The notes under the pieces are model-generated. The model was not told the DNA's origin and did not search any database. It saw only the letters and a list, made by a program, of their open reading frames with translations. The position numbers and the translations under genes are program-made. This document shows positions 1 through 6,733 of a stretch of DNA of 9,842 bases, piece by piece (the first letter of the stretch is position 1; each line of letters starts with the position of its first letter). The DNA comes from IMCC26256 sp037146835 (GTDB lineage Bacteria > Actinomycetota > Acidimicrobiia > IMCC26256): positions 1-9,842 of the forward strand of contig JBAWWI010000076.1 of the NCBI GenBank assembly GCA_037146835.1, given 5' to 3'.

Positions 1-1157
1 GTCTGCGATGTAGATGTTGCCGGTCGTATCGACTGCTACTCCATTCGGGTAGGCGAGTTGGTTCGCGTTCGAGCCCTCACCGTTTCCGCCTGCGACTGTT
101 GTGCCTTCGGTCGCTCCTGGCGCCCATTTTTGGATCCGATGGTTATAAATGTCTGCGATGTAGATGTTGCCGGTCGTATCGACTGCTACACCATTCGGGT
201 AGTTGAGCTGGTTCGCGTTCGAGCCCTCACCGTTGCCGCCTCCGACAGTGCTCACGCGCCGCACAATCTCTTGTACCCGACTGTTTCCGGTGTCTGCGAT
301 GTAGATGTTGCCAGTTGTATCGACTGTTACGCCGCTTGGGCTGGCGAGTTGGTTCGCGTTCGCTCCGTATCCGTTGCCTCCTGCGACTGTTGTGCCTTCG
401 GTCGCTCCTGGCGTCCATTTCTGTACCCGATAGTTCTCAGAGTCTGCGATGTAGATGCTGCCGCTGGTATCGACCGCTACACCACTCGGGTAGGCGAGTT
501 GGTTCGCGTTCGCGCCGTATTCGTTGCCGCCTGCGACTGTGGTGCCTCCGGTCGCTCCTGGCCCCCATATTTGTATCCGCTGGTTATTAACGTCTGCGAT
601 GTAGATGTTGCCGGTCGTGTCGACTGCTAGACCGCGCGGGCTGTTGAGTTGGTTCGCGCTCGAGCCGGCCCCGTTGCCGCCTGCGACTGTTGTGCCTGCG
701 ATCGCGCCTGGCGCCCATTTTTGTATCCGATTGTTTACAGTGTCTGCGATGTAGATGTTGTCGTTCGTGTCGACTGCCACACCATACGGGTAGGCGAGTT
801 GGTTCGCGTTCGCTCCGTATCCGTTGCCTCCTGCGACTGTTGTGCCTTCGATCGCTCCTAGCGCCCATTTTTGTATCCGATGGTTATCGTATCCGATGGT
901 TATCAGTGTCTGCGATGTAGATGTTGCCGGTCGTATCTACTGCTACACCCTTTGGGTTGTTGAGTTGGTTCGCGTTCGAGCCGGCCACGTTGGCGCCTGC
1001 GACTGTGGTGCCCTCGGTCGCGCCTGGCGCCCATTTTTGGATCCGACTGTTATACGCGTCTGCGATGTAGGTGTTGCCGGTCGTGTCGACTGCTACGCCA
1101 TACGGGGCGTTGAGTTGGTTCGCGTTCGAACTGTCCCCGTTGCCGCCCGCGACTGTG
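1..1157 (-). repeat. Tandem array of 150-bp NHL-coding units
   Basis: On the plus strand each unit begins with gtctgcgatgtagatg or a close variant, at positions 1, 151, 292, 442, 592, 742, 908 and 1058. Unit lengths are 150, 141, 150, 150, 150, 166 and 150 bp, and the eighth is a partial, signal-peptide-proximal copy. The 150-bp period equals 50 codons, one propeller blade each. The 141-bp unit at 151-291 replaces the usual KWAPGATEGTT linker with a shorter, different one (EIVRRVST). The 166-bp unit at 742-907 carries the extra 16 bp. DNA identity is high across units, including synonymous positions, which suggests recent duplication or gene conversion. Confidence 0.92.
873..904 (-). repeat. 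Perfect 16-bp tandem duplication causing a frameshift
   Basis: The plus-strand 16-mer gtatccgatggttatc occurs at 873-888 and again immediately at 889-904. Other units have one copy of this segment, which encodes the N-H-R-I part of the NHL motif. Sixteen is not a multiple of three, so on the minus strand the frame runs DNHRIR and then stops at 886-884. Deleting either copy gives DNHRIQKW and restores the reading frame. Confidence 0.95.
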
Positions 1158-1397
1158 ATCGCTGGGAAATACTCCGGCGGCGTCGCGTCGGCGCGTGATG
1201 CGCGCAGGCTCAACCCAAAAAGGCTCGCTGCAATCACTGATACCACTAAGAGCAGAGAAGAGGCGCGGCGCGCAGAGTTTGAGAGGAGAGTCTTGAGAGC
1301 CATGACTGTGGGGCCTTCAAGGTATGTGCCCCTACTGCCCACATGCCCGGATGCCATGACGGCAAACAAATTCACTGGGAGGTCACTTGGTGTGGGA

Positions 1398-1427
1398 ATT
1401 ATGGAGGTGGTATGTGCAGCTTGTCAA
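1398..1427 (-). promoter_or_regulatory. Predicted sigma-70-type promoter of the NHL gene
   Basis: On the minus strand a perfect TTGACA -35 (1427-1422) is followed after 18 bp by CATAAT (1403-1398), five of six matches to the -10 consensus. Transcription would begin near 1391, leaving a leader of about 88 nt before ATG 1303. This is the best promoter match I noticed in the window, and it means the NHL gene does not depend on read-through from the hydrolase gene. Confidence 0.6.
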
Positions 1428-1480
1428 CTGCTGGGCGATTTGGCCCTTAACCCAAGGAATCGGCTTGATACTTGGCTAAA

Positions 1481-1506
1481 GGCGAGGCCAAAAGGCCGAT
1501 CTCGCC
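1481..1506 (-). terminator. Possible terminator hairpin downstream of the hydrolase gene
   Basis: GGCGAG at 1481-1486 can pair with CTCGCC at 1501-1506, and inside it GGCC-AAAA-GGCC (1486-1497) forms a second hairpin. On the minus strand the structure is followed by only a short TTTAG run, so intrinsic termination would be weak. It sits about 100 bp past the hydrolase stop and just upstream of the NHL promoter, a sensible place to separate the two transcripts. The rest of 1304-1606 holds only the promoter and leader; the plus-strand open frame there has no recognisable product. Confidence 0.3.
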
Positions 1507-1606
1507 TGCTCGAGACCCGAAATACCAGCCACCACAGGCCTCAAAGAGCGTCAAGGCAGATACACGAGTCGCCACTCTTTGTGTAAAAGCTTGCCGAGGG
1601 CTGTTT

Positions 1607-2791
1607 TTAGCGGAGCGTCTGTGTGTAGGTAGCGGTTACCTTCGGTGCGAAGGCCTCTGCAGCCTTAACGTTCAAGCCGATTGGCTTCTTATTGATCTTG
1701 AAGGCGTAGAGAAAAAGCGCTGTGGTGAAGTGGCGAGTAACTGGCCATGTGGTTGAGGCCTTAAGAGCTGGCGGCTTGCATCCGTCCTCTCCGAGGCGTG
1801 CAAGGTTCTCGGGAACAGGCAGCCCTGCTTGGCGTGCGATGGCAATAATTCCGCCTCCACCTTTTCCGATCTCACAGATATCGCTAAACGCGGTTAGGTG
1901 ACCTGATCCCTCTACCCAGACGCCTCGCTTAGGAGCAACGACATCATCAAAATAGTTCTGTATCCCTGCTATCGGAATAACGCCGTCTTGGTTTCCAGCC
2001 ATGAAAATATTTGGCTTCGATGGAGGAATGATCGCTGCAACGGATGTTGATCCATATGTAGCAGCAGACCCTGCTCCAGCGAGCGGCGCATAAGCGATTA
2101 CGTCATCCCTCGAGGCAGCGATCTCGATTGATCCTCTCGCTCCAGCAGAGTGCCCGAGCACGCCTATCTTCTTGGTCTTGATGTGTCCATGAAGAAGTCC
2201 CTTAGAGGCTGCATTTACCTCGCGAATCTTGGCGACCGTCTCGTCGTAGACCGCGAGATTTGTCTTCGGTGTAGTTGGTGCTCCACCGAGCTGAGACGCG
2301 ATGCCTCGCTCTAGAAAATCAGGTGAGGCAACTACGAATCCCCAAGTTGCTAAGTGTGTAGTGAGGAATGTGCTCTGGTCGCGGTATCCACCTGCGCCAT
2401 GGCTAAACACAAGTAAAGGAAAGGCTCCTTTGGCAACGGGGAGCGCCCTGTAGGCATCAGTCTTGAAGGGAGGATTTACGCCCTTAGCGTCGAGAAGGTC
2501 TTGGATGCCTTTAGGAAGCCAGTCGCGAAGGTAATAACTGTCGTGCTTCTTGCCCTTAGCGCTGGACTTATTAGCTGGGTACCAAACCTCAACAGATCGA
2601 TCATCGAGCTTGATCGTGGTAACACCGGCTACGTATGGCCCAGGCTTTGCGAAGGGAGCGTTCTGGGCAACCTTGGTAACGCTGACCATTGTTCCATAGC
2701 CTGCATACGCAGAGGGTGAGAGAAGTCCTGCGGTAGCGAATGACGCGACTGTGGCTAGAACGGTTGCTCTTAGTAGATATGACCTGCGCAT
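1607..2791 (-). CDS. Secreted alpha/beta hydrolase (PAF-acetylhydrolase/PETase-like fold)
   Basis: The product is 394 residues, a serine esterase or lipase expected outside the cell. It has a signal peptide: MRRSYLLR, a hydrophobic stretch to about residue 23, and likely cleavage after SAYA at 27-30. Visible alpha/beta-hydrolase elements are the oxyanion-hole segment FSHGAGG (about 129-135), nucleophile elbow GHSAG (213-217, Ser215), Asp269 in GNQDGV and His298 in GSGHLTAF. Together these make a complete catalytic triad. Two cysteines (306 and 338) after the His could form a disulfide, as in secreted homologues. The frame is open further up to 2998, but ATG 2791 is chosen for three reasons: AGGAG sits 5 nt upstream, the signal peptide begins there, and a longer protein would overlap the upstream deacetylase gene. 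The family includes PAF-acetylhydrolases, chlorophyllase-like and polyester hydrolases. The substrate cannot be told from sequence alone. Confidence 0.85.
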   Translation of the reverse strand: MRRSYLLRATVLATVASFATAGLLSPSAYAGYGTMVSVTKVAQNAPFAKPGPYVAGVTTIKLDDRSVEVWYPANKSSAKGKKHDSYYLRDWLPKGIQDLLDAKGVNPPFKTDAYRALPVAKGAFPLLVFSHGAGGYRDQSTFLTTHLATWGFVVASPDFLERGIASQLGGAPTTPKTNLAVYDETVAKIREVNAASKGLLHGHIKTKKIGVLGHSAGARGSIEIAASRDDVIAYAPLAGAGSAATYGSTSVAAIIPPSKPNIFMAGNQDGVIPIAGIQNYFDDVVAPKRGVWVEGSGHLTAFSDICEIGKGGGGIIAIARQAGLPVPENLARLGEDGCKPPALKASTTWPVTRHFTTALFLYAFKINKKPIGLNVKAAEAFAPKVTATYTQTLR

Positions 2792-2839
2792 TGTTCTCCT
2801 GTTCAACTTATAGAGGTTGTTCAATCGCGATATCGGAAG

Positions 2840-2853
2840 ATGCTCTTGAGCAT
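2840..2853. promoter_or_regulatory. Inverted repeat upstream of the hydrolase gene, possible operator
   Basis: ATGCTC-TT-GAGCAT is a perfect inverted repeat with 6-bp arms, 49-62 bp before the hydrolase ATG, in the 149-bp gap after the deacetylase gene. A second short palindrome, CGATATCG, lies at 2828-2835. A regulator could bind either. I found no convincing -35/-10 pair in this gap, only a TATAAG on the minus strand too close to the ribosome site. Confidence 0.25.
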
Positions 2854-2940
2854 TGGTGTTGAGAACTGGTGTAGCGAATTTTGTGAGATTAGCAATAAAT
2901 ACTCGAGCCTTTTGGGCTTGGAGATTTAGGAGCGCTTCCC

Positions 2941-3726
2941 TTATAGAGGTAGGGAGGTCTCCGCGGTTCCTACGGGTGCGCCGCGCCTTGTGAACCACTC
3001 AGTCCCAAAGGCGAGAGCGTAGATCTCAACGGGCATGTTGAGGAAGAAGGAGTCCTCAGGGATTTGGCTTGCATGCGCGGCCATTGCTGCGCGCTTGCGA
3101 TCAACAACGCTCGTGACGTCTACTCGAGTAGTTATTAAGTGGCTTGCGACTCCGAGGTTGAGATCCTCGGGGTTCTCCGGCAGGGGTGAGTCTTCAATTA
3201 GATCGTCGGGGCGCGCTTTCATGAGGGCTATCAAGTGATCTCGGTCGATCGTTGCTTCATAGACATGCTGCGTACCGGCGATCTCTCCGGCGCGAATACC
3301 TACGCGGTGAACCTGGATGTGGTCAGGGTGCCCGTAACCGCCGTGCTCGTCGTAGACGGTAAGCACATCAGCCGACTCCTCGATCAAGATATCTGCGAGG
3401 CGCCGCGCCGCGAACTCAACATCTTGCTGAGCAAAACACTCTGGATTTAGGTTTGACTCCTCACCTGCCATTCCAGAGTCGCGAAAATCAAGGTACGCAA
3501 CCCTGTGGATACCAAGGGCTAGCGCTGCAGCCTCGAGCTCAGCGCTGCGATGCTCGCCAAGCCCAACTCCGTCGGCTACGACTCCATCAGCAACCTCGCC
3601 CTCTTCGCCGCGGGTCGCAACCACAAGAACAACACGGTGCCCTGCGTCGCTGGCCAGGGCAATGGTTCCACCGGTGGTCATAGCCTCGTCGTCCGGGTGG
3701 GCATGGAAGCAAACAAGTGTTGACAT
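2941..3726 (-). CDS. PIG-L/LmbE family zinc deacetylase, MshB/Mca-like
   Basis: The product is 261 residues and cytosolic. It belongs to the family that hydrolyses N-acetyl groups or amides on GlcNAc-type sugars. The N-terminal beta strand ends in AHPDDE (9-14), where His10 and Asp13 are the expected zinc ligands and Asp12 the general base. GYGHPDH (130-136) supplies the third ligand, probably His136. AAHASQI near 216-222 matches a conserved helix of the family. In actinobacteria the best-known members are MshB (mycothiol biosynthesis) and Mca (mycothiol S-conjugate amidase), both of similar or slightly greater length. I cannot decide between these and an unrelated PIG-L enzyme, and no other mycothiol gene is visible here. 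ATG 3726 has no clear Shine-Dalgarno sequence, but the catalytic motif begins within 10 residues, so a later start is excluded. It is transcribed divergently from the MaoC gene. Confidence 0.85.
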   Translation of the reverse strand: MSTLVCFHAHPDDEAMTTGGTIALASDAGHRVVLVVATRGEEGEVADGVVADGVGLGEHRSAELEAAALALGIHRVAYLDFRDSGMAGEESNLNPECFAQQDVEFAARRLADILIEESADVLTVYDEHGGYGHPDHIQVHRVGIRAGEIAGTQHVYEATIDRDHLIALMKARPDDLIEDSPLPENPEDLNLGVASHLITTRVDVTSVVDRKRAAMAAHASQIPEDSFFLNMPVEIYALAFGTEWFTRRGAPVGTAETSLPL

Positions 3727-3888
3727 CCGGTGATGCTGTCACGCCGGAAGGTGCTTTGTCGCAGTTGGGGAGGTTTCTTTCGCCCTTGGAGCGGCTAAGG
3801 CCAAAAGGACGCGGGTACGCTGCAGCCCGTTCGCCGGTTCAGATAGCGGCCGAGGCGATGGCTAAAAAACGCGGAGGATTTGTAACAG
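3727..3888. promoter_or_regulatory. Divergent intergenic region between deacetylase and MaoC genes
   Basis: These 162 bp must hold promoters for both outward-facing genes. I see no strong consensus pair on either strand. GGAGG at 3873-3877 is the likely ribosome site for the MaoC GTG start at 3889, with an 11-nt spacer. A short frame starting ATG at 3858 overlaps the MaoC start out of frame, encodes only about 20 residues and is not called. Confidence 0.4.
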
Positions 3889-4326
3889 GTGAGTACCTCA
3901 GATGCAGTGGCATTCAGTGATCTCGCAGTTGGGGATACATCTGCTCCCTTAGTAATTGAGGGAATTAGTCGCACCCACTTTGTTCGCTATGCGGGAGCCT
4001 CTGGTGACTTCAACCCGATGCACCACGATGACGCATTGGCCCAGCAGTATGGGAACCCCTCAGTATTTGGGCACGGGATGCTGACCGCAGGTATTGCCGC
4101 TAGGTCAGTAAAAGACTGGTTTGGCCCCACGGCACTGCGCCAGCTCGATGTGCGCTTCGCAAAGCAGGTCTGGCCAGGTGAGACTCTTACCTCAACGGCG
4201 ACTATTTCATCACTAAGCACTGATGAGGTCTCTGGCGAAGGCCGCGCTGAACTAACGCTGAGTGTTGTGAATGCAGACGGAGAAGAGAAACTGAACGGCA
4301 CTGCAACCGTCGCTGTAGCGCAGTAG
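3889..4326 (+). CDS. MaoC-like (R)-specific enoyl-CoA hydratase / hydroxyacyl dehydratase
   Basis: The product is 145 residues, a single hotdog domain of the HadB/PhaJ size class. The hydratase-2 signature is complete: YAGASGDFNPMHHDD at 34-48, with catalytic Asp40 and His45, followed by GHGML at 61-65. Such enzymes interconvert trans-2-enoyl and (3R)-hydroxyacyl thioesters, either in fatty-acid synthesis (HadB with HadA) or in CoA-linked degradation. The start is GTG 3889, because no ATG lies upstream in frame and GGAGG is 11 nt before it. The short-chain dehydrogenase that follows after 85 bp could use the (3R)-hydroxyacyl-CoA product. No HadA or HadC partner is visible, which argues mildly for a stand-alone hydratase role. 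Confidence 0.88.
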   Translation: MSTSDAVAFSDLAVGDTSAPLVIEGISRTHFVRYAGASGDFNPMHHDDALAQQYGNPSVFGHGMLTAGIAARSVKDWFGPTALRQLDVRFAKQVWPGETLTSTATISSLSTDEVSGEGRAELTLSVVNADGEEKLNGTATVAVAQ

Positions 4327-4411
4327 CCGCCACATATTTTTCTACGCCAATTTTTATAACCAAAAAACTTTTAACTAACTAAAATATTCAACTGAGAAAA
4401 GGGAGCAATCA
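4327..4411 (+). promoter_or_regulatory. AT-rich gap with possible promoter and ribosome site for the dehydrogenase
   Basis: This 85-bp gap is strikingly AT-rich compared with both neighbours. TATAAC (4355-4360) and TAAAAT (4380-4385) resemble -10 boxes, but neither has a good -35 at 16-18 bp. GGGAG at 4401-4405 with a 6-nt spacer is a clear ribosome site for ATG 4412. The gap could add a second promoter inside the operon. I see no hairpin that would terminate the MaoC transcript. Confidence 0.3.
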
Positions 4412-5308
4412 ATGGGTTTACTTGATGGAAGAGTCGCGGTAATCACAGGTTCTGGTAGAGGTATTGGTCGAGAGTTTGCGCTCTCAATGGCGAGCCAGGG
4501 TGCGAGCGTCGTTATCAACGATGTTGGGGTAAGCCTCGATGGCCAGGGGAGCGAAGAGGATCCAGCGGCGCAGACTTGTCGCGATATCGAGGCACTCGGC
4601 GGTAAGGCAGTTCCGTCTTATGACTCGGTCGCTGATTTCGATGGCGCCGGGCGCATCATCCAGACGGCTGTTGAGAACTTCGGAAAGATCGACATTCTTG
4701 TGAACAACGCTGGCATTGTTCGTGACCGCTCGCTGCTCAAGATGACCCCTGAGGACTTTGATGCAGTTGTAAAGGTCCACATGTACGGAACCTTCAACAC
4801 TGCGCGCCACGCTGCGGAGCTGATGAAGGAGCAGGGTTATGGGCGCATCATCAACATCACCTCGCAGGCTGGGCTACGCGGAAACTTTGGGCAGACCAAC
4901 TATGGAGCCGCTAAGGCAGCGATCATGGGTATGACATTCGTCTGGTCTATAGAACTCGGTAAGTACGGCATAACCGTGAACGCAATGTCGCCTGCTGGTG
5001 CCACTCGCATGACCGAGGCCCTATTCGCACGCACAGGCGAGGCACCTCCACCCGAGGCAAACCCAGCCCTCAACGCGCCGATGGTTACCTGGCTCGCATC
5101 AGAGGAGGCGGCTCACGTAAATGGACAGATTCTTGGGCGTACAGACTTCGCCTACACGATCTACCGTCACCCAATGCAGATTGGTTACATGTACCGCGAG
5201 GGCGGATGGGATGTCGAGGGCGTCTCTGAGAACTTCAACAAGATATTCGCTCAGCAACTACAGCATGTTGGGCTAGCAATGCCGGGTGGTATGGAGTTTC
5301 CAAAGTAG
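4412..5308 (+). CDS. Short-chain dehydrogenase, MFE-2-like (3R)-hydroxyacyl-CoA dehydrogenase
   Basis: The product is 298 residues, a classical SDR. The cofactor site is TGSGRGIG at 12-19; Asp37 at the end of the second strand favours NAD over NADP. NNAG lies at 98-101, and the catalytic residues are Ser151, Tyr164 and Lys168 (YGAAK). The insert with DGQGSEEDPA after Asp37 and the long C-terminal tail (about 245-298, rich in aromatic residues) are typical of the dehydrogenase domain of peroxisomal multifunctional enzyme 2 and its bacterial relatives. These oxidise (3R)-hydroxyacyl-CoA to 3-ketoacyl-CoA. The neighbouring MaoC gene would supply the matching hydratase step, so the pair behaves like a split MFE-2, although the MaoC here is a single hotdog domain. 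The start has a good ribosome site. The acyl substrate (fatty, branched or steroid side chain) is not deducible. Confidence 0.85.
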   Translation: MGLLDGRVAVITGSGRGIGREFALSMASQGASVVINDVGVSLDGQGSEEDPAAQTCRDIEALGGKAVPSYDSVADFDGAGRIIQTAVENFGKIDILVNNAGIVRDRSLLKMTPEDFDAVVKVHMYGTFNTARHAAELMKEQGYGRIINITSQAGLRGNFGQTNYGAAKAAIMGMTFVWSIELGKYGITVNAMSPAGATRMTEALFARTGEAPPPEANPALNAPMVTWLASEEAAHVNGQILGRTDFAYTIYRHPMQIGYMYREGGWDVEGVSENFNKIFAQQLQHVGLAMPGGMEFPK

Positions 5309-5347
5309 GGATCTCAGAGCGGGTACTCGACGACGGGGTTGATTTGA

Positions 5348-6733
5348 ATGGCGAGTGAATCGCGTGACGGAGTACTCGCCCCGCATCGCCGAGCCACGAC
5401 CATTGGCTTGCTCTTAGTCATCACGCTTGTCGGGTTTGAGGCGCTTGCTATTGCAACAGTGATGCCCAAGGTGAGCCGAGACCTAAATGGCATCTCACTC
5501 TACGGATGGGTCTTTAGCGCGTTCTTACTTGCACAACTTGTTGGGATTGTCGTTGCAGGTACATCGGCTGACCGCTATGGACCAGAGCGCCCGTTCTTAA
5601 TTGGGTTATTGCTTTTAGCCCTAGGCCTCATCATTGGAGCTTTGGCCCCGAGCATGGAGGTGCTTGTCGGTGCGAGGGCGATTCAAGGCCTCGGCGCAGG
5701 AGTAATCCCCGCTGTTGCGTACGTAGTTATTGGGCGCGCATATCCAACGCAGATGCAGCCACGGATGTTCGCGATGCTCTCAACGGCTTGGGTTGTTCCG
5801 AGCCTCATAGGACCTGCAATTGCAGCAGTAGTCGCATCTGCGTTTGGCTGGCGCTGGGTATTCGCAGGAATCGTTCCGATAGTTGCCATCGCAGCGCTTC
5901 TTGCAGCCCCTCCGATGCGAAAGCTCCCACCAACCGTTAGGTCGCCGGATGCGGAGCCGCCTGCTTCACTTGCTGATGCGATTCAAGTTGCCTTAGGGAG
6001 TGGGTTATTCCTCGCTGGCCTGCTCGCTCATAATTTGTTTGCACTCATTGCTCTATGTGTGATCGGCGGAGCAATAGCGTTCAACGCTTTTAGAAGACTT
6101 GTTCCAACAGGAACGCTGCGCGCTCTGCCAGGTACCCCTGCGGCAGTGCTCTCTCGCGGGCTGCTCACGTTCGCGTTCTTCGGGGTAGATGCATTTATAA
6201 CGCTTGCAGTAGCGGAGGTTCGAGGGGGATCCGTAGCGATGGGCGGCTTCGCTCTTACCGTCGGCGCTCTCTGCTGGACAACTGGCTCATGGATACAGTC
6301 GCATTACGTGCAGCGCCTCCATCCACCGCTCCTCGTACGCGCTGGTTTCGCAATCATTGGAGTGGCCATTGTGCTCTTCTGTATTGCCGTATCGACGTCG
6401 GTATCGGTTTTGATGTTTGCCGTTGCCTGGGGTGTCGGTGGATTCGGAATGGGTTTCGCATACGCTCCAATTAGCCTTGTTGTTCTTGGCGGCGCAGAGA
6501 AGGGGAGCGAGGGCAGATCGTCCTCCGCACTGCAACTAGCGGATGTGCTTGGGTGCGCGATAGGGATTGGTGTCGGCGGGGCGCTTGTGGCATTCGGTGA
6601 GAGATCAGGCTGGAGTCCATCTAGCGGTTTAGTAATCAATGCGTGCATCGATCTAGTCGCTGTAATTGCAGGAGTATCGATTGCGTCGCGCTTAAGGACT
6701 CCACCTCTCGCTACGCAGATTCAGGCCCCATGA
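5348..6733 (+). CDS. MFS drug/metabolite exporter, DHA2-like
   Basis: The product is 461 residues, an integral membrane protein. Hydrophobic segments fall at about 17-39, 51-71, 82-99, 105-128, 140-163, 168-186, 214-247 (one or two), 268-290, 298-318, 330-350, 353-380, 397-416 and 427-447. That makes 12 to 14 helices. Loop motif A is recognisable as GTSADRYGPERP (71-82). A motif-C-like stretch VVPSLIGP (149-156) points to a proton-driven antiporter (exporter). The sequence resembles DHA2-type multidrug transporters, but the substrate is unknown. It starts 39 bp after the dehydrogenase stop with only a weak GGGG ribosome site, so it is probably translated from the same transcript. Its TGA overlaps the ATG of the next gene, and that gene is a candidate regulator of it. 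Confidence 0.85.
   Translation: MASESRDGVLAPHRRATTIGLLLVITLVGFEALAIATVMPKVSRDLNGISLYGWVFSAFLLAQLVGIVVAGTSADRYGPERPFLIGLLLLALGLIIGALAPSMEVLVGARAIQGLGAGVIPAVAYVVIGRAYPTQMQPRMFAMLSTAWVVPSLIGPAIAAVVASAFGWRWVFAGIVPIVAIAALLAAPPMRKLPPTVRSPDAEPPASLADAIQVALGSGLFLAGLLAHNLFALIALCVIGGAIAFNAFRRLVPTGTLRALPGTPAAVLSRGLLTFAFFGVDAFITLAVAEVRGGSVAMGGFALTVGALCWTTGSWIQSHYVQRLHPPLLVRAGFAIIGVAIVLFCIAVSTSVSVLMFAVAWGVGGFGMGFAYAPISLVVLGGAEKGSEGRSSSALQLADVLGCAIGIGVGGALVAFGERSGWSPSSGLVINACIDLVAVIAGVSIASRLRTPPLATQIQAP

Larger units (their letters stand above)
1..1303 (-). pseudogene. Secreted NHL-repeat beta-propeller protein, frameshifted, 3' end outside window
   Basis: The intact first segment reads 1303 to 884 (139 residues). 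It starts with a signal peptide: Arg12-Arg13, a hydrophobic core at about residues 15-33, and likely cleavage after ADA at 38-40. NHL units follow, with the pattern GVAVDTTGNIYIAD-x2-N-x-RIQKW and a linker ending TTVAGGNG. At 873-904 a 16-bp tandem duplication shifts the frame and gives a TAA at 884-886. If one copy is removed, I read the same frame open with no stop through six more units to position 1, so the original protein exceeded about 425 residues. NHL repeats form beta-propellers that bind proteins or ligands; this one would act outside the membrane. ATG 1303 is chosen because the signal peptide begins there and GAAGG lies about 10 nt upstream. A GTG at 1375 is in frame but would add a poor N-terminus. 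The remainder has essentially no ATG in frame, so separate translation of the second part is unlikely. The partner is unknown. Confidence 0.85.

Noticed and set aside
58..630. Long plus-strand open frame with repetitive VRVRALTV-type sequence, and related frames over 227-920
   Set aside because: It is a shadow of the NHL array. The 150-bp period is a multiple of three, so several frames stay open and look repetitive; only the minus-strand frame gives a recognised fold with a signal peptide.
1..1057. CRISPR-like or satellite repeat array
   Set aside because: Units are contiguous, 150 bp long and encode a known protein repeat in frame; there is no short repeat with unique spacers.
1071..1586. 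171-residue plus-strand frame across the NHL start and intergenic region
   Set aside because: It runs antisense to the signal peptide and promoter and has no recognisable domain.
2792..2998. Longer N-terminus for the hydrolase starting at 2998
   Set aside because: It would overlap the deacetylase gene and bury the signal peptide; ATG 2791 has a good ribosome site.
3858..3920. Short plus-strand peptide starting ATG 3858 before the MaoC gene
   Set aside because: It is about 20 residues and out of frame with MaoC, and the GGAGG lies inside it and serves the GTG at 3889.
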